A stretch of 64,000 nt of DNA, taken from Protaetia brevitarsis. Taxonomy: Eukaryota; Arthropoda; Insecta; Coleoptera; Scarabaeidae. Location: NCBI GenBank assembly GCA_004143645.1, contig RXPK01000081.1, forward strand, positions 351,561 through 415,560, written 5' to 3'. Within the stretch, counting starts at the first letter, position 1; the number at the start of each line of letters is the position of its first letter. This document shows positions 57,951 through 64,000 of this stretch, in pieces. The notes beneath the pieces were generated by a model. The model did no database searches. It was given only the letters and a program-made list of their open reading frames with translations, and was not told the DNA's origin. Position numbers and translations under genes: made by a program.

Positions 57951-57959
57951 ACAAACAGT

Positions 57960-59390
57960 TTCTCTTTAATCCGAATAGCGAATTGTTCAATTTGTGAACT
58001 TTTGATTTAGGTATAGCTTAGTGTTAGTAGTATACGCAAATGTGAGTAACGCACGCTCAGTTTGCTTCAAAATGTTAGTAGTTGATTGAACAGATATCAA
58101 TTTATCACAATGACAATTTCAATTAAAATCAATTCATAATGTTAAAACCTTAAAGAATTTCCTATAAAGAAGTGACTCACATTATTTGTTACCATAGCCG
58201 GCAAAGGCATATGCAGAGGTAGCATGCTATACCTAGTACTTAAGTATACGAAATCTGTCGAAAAAAAAAATTCTGACAACGAAAATTCTATTTTTATCGC
58301 AATGATAATCCAAAACATATCTGTAGTAGATTAAAAAAAACTAATTACATGATGTTTTAAGAAGAAAGTGGTGAAATGTCGATTTGGCAAACGCACAAAG
58401 TGAATCTTTTAACATTTCCGAAGATCTTGGTTCAATTAGACAGATAATAGTATTCATAAAATCGTCGAAACGTAAATGAACAATTTTCTTTCCTATGAAA
58501 AAAAAAACGAGAAATCATTCTTCATGAAAAAAAACCGAACAGTATAGCTAGAAGAGGTTAAAACTAAAAATTTCAAATAATTAGTGTTACACTTTACCAG
58601 AATTGGATTAGTAATTTAAATAACATTATTGAGAGAAATAATTTGTAAACTAAATCCGATTTACAGGTGCATCATTATTGACATCTTACGTTTAAATGTC
58701 TTTATATAATTTACTCATTCTTCTCCAAAATTAAGCTAAAAGGTACAGAATGTGGCGTTTATACAAAAAAAACATGTTGATATTTAATAAAGATGTCTCT
58801 TTACAATCATACGTCGACCCAAATTTTAAATAGATTTTCAACATCATCAACAACATACGTGCGTAGCCTCTGCTGAATCACGCGAAATATAAAAAAAAAA
58901 TGGATCCAGGCACTTGGACGACAAATTTACGAAATAAAGTTAATAGGAACATAATTTTGAATGTTCAAAAGAAATTGTATCTATTCGGAATAAATTAATA
59001 CAAATATAAACTCAAAACAAATTCTAAAAAATTGCTTTGAAATTATATTAAAATAACATAATGTTTATAGACTATGTATTAATTGAAAACACGTCTCTGT
59101 GTTACTATATTTAATGAAAGAATAGTTATTTATGAAAGAAAAAGTAAAAGTGACCTATTTTATTACAAGACAAGATTGTTACAACACGTCGTATGATAAA
59201 ATCACTCTTATTTTCACAGAATGCTACAATATGCACATAACAATAATGGAAGTCATTGTACACAAAATACCACCTTTTTAGGGCTACGATGACAATAACA
59301 ACTTCCTAGCTCGGCTGCTAAGATTAATCTAGATTTACCTAGTGTGCATATTAAATTTTTCGAATTATACAAACATTAAACACAATAATT
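57960..59390. other. no recognised feature
   Basis: Very A/T-rich. No open frame with motif and no repeat end identified. Confidence 0.4.
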
Positions 59391-59395
59391 AATGG

Positions 59396-59582
59396 AAGAA
59401 TAATTGAATGAGAATTTAAGATTGAAATATCATTATTAACGTGAAGATAGTAGCTTAAAGTCGTCCTACAATTATTGTAATCCTTTATAGATACATATTG
59501 TAGTTTTAGGTGATCAACAATTTAACAAATATTTTCACATTAATAATGAAATTTCCATCTTAAATTCTCATTCAATTATTCT
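59396..59582. repeat. inverted repeat overlapping a tandem duplication
   Basis: AATAATTGAATGAGAATTTA-AGAT at the left pairs with ATCTTAAATTCTCATTCAATTATT at the right. The right arm belongs to the first unit of the neighbouring direct duplication. Confidence 0.65.
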
Positions 59583-59954
59583 TTCACTTATTAAGTATAT
59601 ATACAACTTTCTTCGCATAATATATTAGGTTGACCAGTAGCACTGAAGATTCTTGGTAAGGTGAAACATATGTATGTTAATATCAATGTGACCTAATTAT
59701 CAATTAGCGTTAGTTAATTAATGCATGTATAGTGGCTTAAAGTCGTCCTACAATTATTGTTATCCTTTATAGATACATATTGTAGTTTCAGATCGACAAT
59801 TTAGCAAATATCCTCACATTAATAATGAGATTTCCATCTTAAACTCTCATCCATTTATTCTTCCACATATTAAGTATATATACCGCTCTCTGCGTATAGT
59901 ACATTAGGTTAGACCAGTAGCACTGAAGATCCTTGGTAAGTTGAAACATATGTA
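59449..59954 (+). repeat. tandem duplication, two units of about 225 bp
   Basis: Units at 59449-59673 and 59729-59954 share CTTAAAGTCGTCCTACAATT, TCCTTTATAGATACATATTG, CACATTAATAATGA, TTAAGTATATATAC, ACCAGTAGCACTGAAGAT and GAAACATATGTA, with scattered substitutions, separated by about 55 bp. The second unit abuts LTR copy D. Confidence 0.8.
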
Positions 59955-59955
59955 T

Positions 59956-60374
59956 TGCTGTGGTTTATACAACCCTTTTATCGCTCAGTGTATTTTAAGT
60001 TGCATATTATGGTGATTTATTTCCGCGATTAGCTGATTTTTAATTTACCGAGAATTTTCACAATTTTGTTTTGTTTTGTATAATTTTAGTTTAAGAGTTT
60101 ATTGTATGTTTTTAATTATGTTGTGTTAAGATTTTTTATTTAATCCAGTCATTCAAATGTCTATCGTTCGCTTGTGCTGATTTAATGCGTATTCTATTTA
60201 ATATTGTCGTTGTAATGTAATACGTTTGCGTTGTATGATTTTGAGAGAGGGATTTTTGTAAGAAAAACGATTGCAGGATTTTGTTAAGGACTTCCTTGTT
60301 CGACTATTGACGTGAGTAAACGTATGTTTTAAAATCATTTTGCATTTTTCATTTATTTCAATTGATGCACAGCA
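59956..60374 (+). mobile_element. LTR copy D with internal deletion
   Basis: TGCTGTGG start, GTATTTTAAGTTGCATATTA, TTTACCGAGAATTTTCACAA and TTGACGTGAGTAAACGTATG as in copies A and C, then a jump to the extreme 3' end ATTTCAATTGATGCACAGCA. About 500 bp of the LTR interior is missing. Confidence 0.7.
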
Positions 60375-60379
60375 CACAC

Positions 60380-63300
60380 AATATCAACCGAGTGCTACAT
60401 ACGTTTTCAACATGACAATAATTAATATTTCATTTGGATTTTTATAATTTACATATTTGAGATCCACGTGACATCGCCACATCATCATAACTTTAATCAT
60501 GACATTAACGATGTGTTCATGTCAAATATGTATATTGGGTGAAAAGTGAATTAATTTTCGTAATTCCAGTGGCATTCAAAATATTGAGGTTTTGTAATAT
60601 CATTAGAAAAAAGGAATTTGAGAATGCAAAGAATTATGAAACGGCTACACATTTTAATTAAATAAATATGATAAAAGAAACAACATTGCTTATCTCTTTA
60701 ATATAACAAGATATTGATCGCCAGACCCGCAGTGGCCAGCCTAAAAAAAATGTTCTGTGAAACAGTGATTATAAATAGTGATGTCTAAGACTGCTATTTT
60801 GCACGTACAACCTGTTTAAAAAACTACTACTTAAATTTTAATCCTCACATTTCACATTTATTCACATTATAGACAACTCGATATTATTTAGTCTACGTCT
60901 GAAACTCTATCCACTTGTGCACCCCCGGACATCATTGTTGACAAACCAGTGCAGGGACGATTGTTAGAAATGAATTAGTCGAATAAAAACGAATAGTCTT
61001 TGTATTACACAGAATGATATAGTCATAACTCTTAAACCCTAATTATAATATAAGTTAGTGTGTGTTCGTGTCAGAAATTTGAAACTCTGTAATGAAACCG
61101 TTCCACTGAAGTCGTTGCATTTTTATTAATCTATTTGAAAAAGGACTACAGCATATTTATTCCTGGAAGAATATTTTATACTATAAAATATATAAATAAA
61201 GATTTAGTTTCACAAAAAGGAAAGAATGTGAACATTATTGCAAAACACTTGCAAATATATCTATCACTTAATCAAATATTATTTTACTACTCGTGTTTTT
61301 TATTACTGTAAGATGTTCAGAAATATATAAATACAATCACAATAAAAACGTATATGTGGATTTTTCTAATCTATTTCCTACTTCCCTTAAAATATAAATT
61401 ACTCCAACACACACGTTGAAAATTCCCGGCAACATCTTTCAGATGGCAGCTAGGCTTGAAGGTCATTGAAAACCAACCACAAAGGACAAAGGATTTTGTG
61501 AGCTCGTCCTTACTGGTTGTATACTGTGACTAAGGCTTAAATCTGTCTAGTTGCCAGAAGAAGTAGCATTAATATTTTGGTTATCTGTAATTATATCCCC
61601 TCTTATTAATATCAGCTAATAATCCACGTCACAAACTAACGAAAGTCCCTTGTTAGCTGATAAATATTGTCGGAAAAAAAAGCAGAGGAACGCATACGTG
61701 TCGCATCGAATTAATTGAGTAATCACGCCTAACTTCTGAGCTTATACGATTTATTTTGGGAGATTATTTTTTTTGTATTAACGAAAACTTTTATTTATTA
61801 TTCTAACTTCTATCAATCAAACTTCCTCGACAAAAATATAACTTCTCCAATCAGAATCAAAAATTAATCGGTAATATGTAGAAAAAAGAAAAACTACTGA
61901 GGTGTAACACCCTGCAGATATTTAAAAGTAACAAAATATTAAAATGCGTTTTAATCGAGAATGCAATGAAGTTGTTAACGTTAAAGGTCTAAAAAATATA
62001 TACAATTCTGATATAATTTTAGTTCAGCGCCGTAACAAATTTAGTTCAGCAGTACAGAATTGGCTTCAACTGATAAATTTTCGTAATTAAGGATCGGCGT
62101 ATTTCTTGGCTCTCATTTATTACTTTGAAACGGCCTCAAGCTAATTATGTTCATCGTCTCTACATTTGTAGTTTTCTCTAGTGTCTGTAAGCAACACAAT
62201 GAATTAGCTTCCCTAATCTGACGAGATACTAATAAATACAATGCTTTCAACATAATATAAATAAAAAAAACAAGCCATTATTTTTTCGCGCCACATTAAA
62301 TAGAACTGCAGCCGCCTTAAAATAAAGGATGTATAAGCAAATTAGGTTTTGATATTGCGCAAAACGAAGATAATTACAAAGGAACGACAATAGTTTGACG
62401 CAAGCACATTCACTAATTAACATGCATGCGGTTGAACTTTATTGTATTTACAGACGTAAAGGTTATAATACGTTCGTAACGATATGAAAACAAACTTAAA
62501 ATATTGAATGGGTGCAAAATATTGGACCTGAAATGATGGAATGATTGAGTGAAAAGTAAGTCAGTCTGTTACTAAAGATCAGATTTATGATTTACACACA
62601 TAAATGTATTAAATTAAATGAAATAGATTACATTTATAAGAGGGGAATTAAACAAGTTTTAGAAAAAAATATTGCAGTAATATTGGATAATTATTAGTAA
62701 TAGATGATCGTGATAATATAGTAAAGTAGTAAAGTTCGCCCAAAGATTTATTTCCGGAGATTTACCTCTTGGCACCTGAAGGAGTATGAGTAGTGTTTTG
62801 GTTTCCAATAAATTAGTTGTAAATAGATTTACTAAACATGCTTGTTAGTTGATGCGACAACTGTTGCATTATCTTTAGTTTATTATCGTTGTAATATATA
62901 ATAAAATATATCCTTGGTAGAGAAATTGTTATAAAGTGTTGAAAGAAAGTAATATCTTTTTGCTAAATTTAACTGATTTCTAACTACTATTATTTGTCAA
63001 GTGCGAAAGAATAAAAAAGCCTTGGTTTAATTTTTTTTACAATAATGTTAACAATTTAAAGGTAGCTCAGGTTACTAACATAATGTGAAAGGGAGTGTCC
63101 GACTGGGCAGTACCCTTATACCCACAAACAATGGGCAATTAGGATAAGACATTATTCTACGGAAAAGAAGTCCATAATTCGCTATTGGAGCTTTATAAAA
63201 AATACTTTTACCACCATTACATATAAAATTGTGTCTTATGGAGAATTTCTTCAAAGCAATGGTCAAAGAAAAAGCAGGATTTCAGTACCTTAATAAAATG

Positions 63301-63430
63301 TTCGTAATATAACTGATGCAAAACTCAAATAGGATATTTTTTGGAGCCTAAATTTAGGTGTTGCCACATACTAGTGAAGTAAAAAAAGACAAGTGATTTG
63401 TAACGGGCCATGAAAGAAAATAGAAAATAA
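60380..63430. other. no recognised feature
   Basis: AT-rich, non-coding as far as can be seen. No exon of a named protein was found here, including none of the TAK1 kinase domain. Confidence 0.4.
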
Positions 63431-63440
63431 CATATCTGAA

Positions 63441-63662
63441 AATTACAAGGAAATTCTTGGCGAACTTCTTAGGGGTTATCAAACATTAAGCAGTAAAATG
63501 AGCCTTAAAACAAATTCGCATTCCACTTGGACTTCTTTACCCCGAATTTTGAGGATTTTAGTGATCGACACGAAGAAAGATTTAATCAGGACATTTCCAC
63601 CATCGAAATGCACTATAGGAGTTAAAAGGAGTAGCGATGTGCTTGCTGCATATTGTTGGATG
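63441..63662 (+). pseudogene. remnant of a widespread insect repeat-associated ORF
   Basis: NYKEILGELLRGYQTLSSKM then SLK, and after a frame change NFEDFSDRHEERFNQDISTI then EMHYR, and after another VLAAYCWM. This order (YxxLGCxMSLK...LGxxSDExGERFHQDI...MExRYQG...ADYCW) recurs in uncharacterised, apparently repeat-derived insect proteins known to me by pattern. Function unknown. The frames are broken and it is very likely non-functional. Confidence 0.5.
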
Positions 63663-64000
63663 TAGTTTTGAGAATGTTATGAATCCTAATAGAAACCTAG
63701 TTGGTAACTATTATATCAGTATGTATTTAATTTACTACAATGTTTCTAAAACCGGGCAAAATGGAAAAAATGTATTTGTTGTTATTGGCAGCAGGGCAAA
63801 ACAAAATAAATTCGTATATAAACCATAAAGAATAAGAAAAAAAAATGTGTAATTTTAGATATAATAATTAAGCAATATAATATTAATAATAAATAAAAAA
63901 GAAAACCAAAAGATTTAAAATGAGAACAAAAAACACCAACTGAAACAATAAAATCCTATAAGATCTTATAATCAAGTAATTTGTTCAAATCAACTTTTTA

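Noticed and set aside
1..64000. Possible CRISPR array, prokaryotic operon or phage region
   Set aside because: Introns, poly(A)-type signals, LINE/PLE/LTR remnants and insect-type proteins show eukaryotic nuclear DNA; no spacer-repeat periodicity was seen.

Overview
The window is AT-rich eukaryotic DNA. Its host genes are spliced and the rest is packed with decayed transposable elements. Three host genes can be recognised: Wntless, the C-terminal exons of the MAP3K TAK1, and a MATH-BTB-BACK protein. Together with jockey-like and other LINEs, Penelope-like elements, mariner/Tc-like transposases and hAT remnants, they point to an arthropod, most likely an insect. The order cannot be fixed from sequence alone.

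Layout. 1-19 kb holds no clear host gene. It contains two LINE tail fragments (about 1.0 and 3.0 kb), foldback elements (4.3 and 5.2 kb), a three-exon THAP-domain ORF with P-element-like transposase remnants (6.0-6.8 kb), a solo LTR with a 4-bp target duplication (7.2-8.2 kb), three LINE remnants (9.8-16.2 kb), a Penelope-like GIY-YIG tail with inverted LTRs (12.9-13.8 kb) and a mariner/Tc-like transposase N-terminus (17.8-18.3 kb). 19.4-23.1 kb (+) carries five exons of a MATH-BTB gene. It has an alternative last exon, and a TTAA-flanked element sits in its last intron; that element may contain a small three-exon ORF. 24.9-27.6 kb is bounded by an 11-bp inverted terminal repeat with AAGCTTG-rich ends and contains a large palindrome. 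30.0-31.0 kb is an internally deleted transposon with long TIRs.

31.6-33.2 kb (-) is Wntless, the Wnt cargo receptor. Its whole coding region is uninterrupted except for one frameshift near residue 42. 35.5-36.0 kb (-) holds the last two coding exons of TAK1, covering the TAB-binding coiled coil. Its kinase exons were not found to the right, so they must lie in or beyond the long repeat-filled 36-64 kb stretch.

36.6-64 kb is almost all repeats: LINE remnants, a tandem tRNA-like array, a second Penelope tail inside nested palindromes, a 5S rRNA-like segment, more LTR copies (some arranged tail to tail around tRNA-Lys-type primer-binding sites), and a dense nest at 54-58 kb. In that nest a jockey tail, a Tc/mariner-like transposase, a mariner, and a hAT inserted into a second LINE 3' UTR lie side by side.

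Wntless and TAK1 are simply neighbours on the same strand. Nothing here resembles an operon, a CRISPR array or a prokaryotic system. The most interesting material is the set of Penelope-type LTRs with hammerhead-like cores, the cryptic ORF inside the TTAA element, and the Wntless frameshift.
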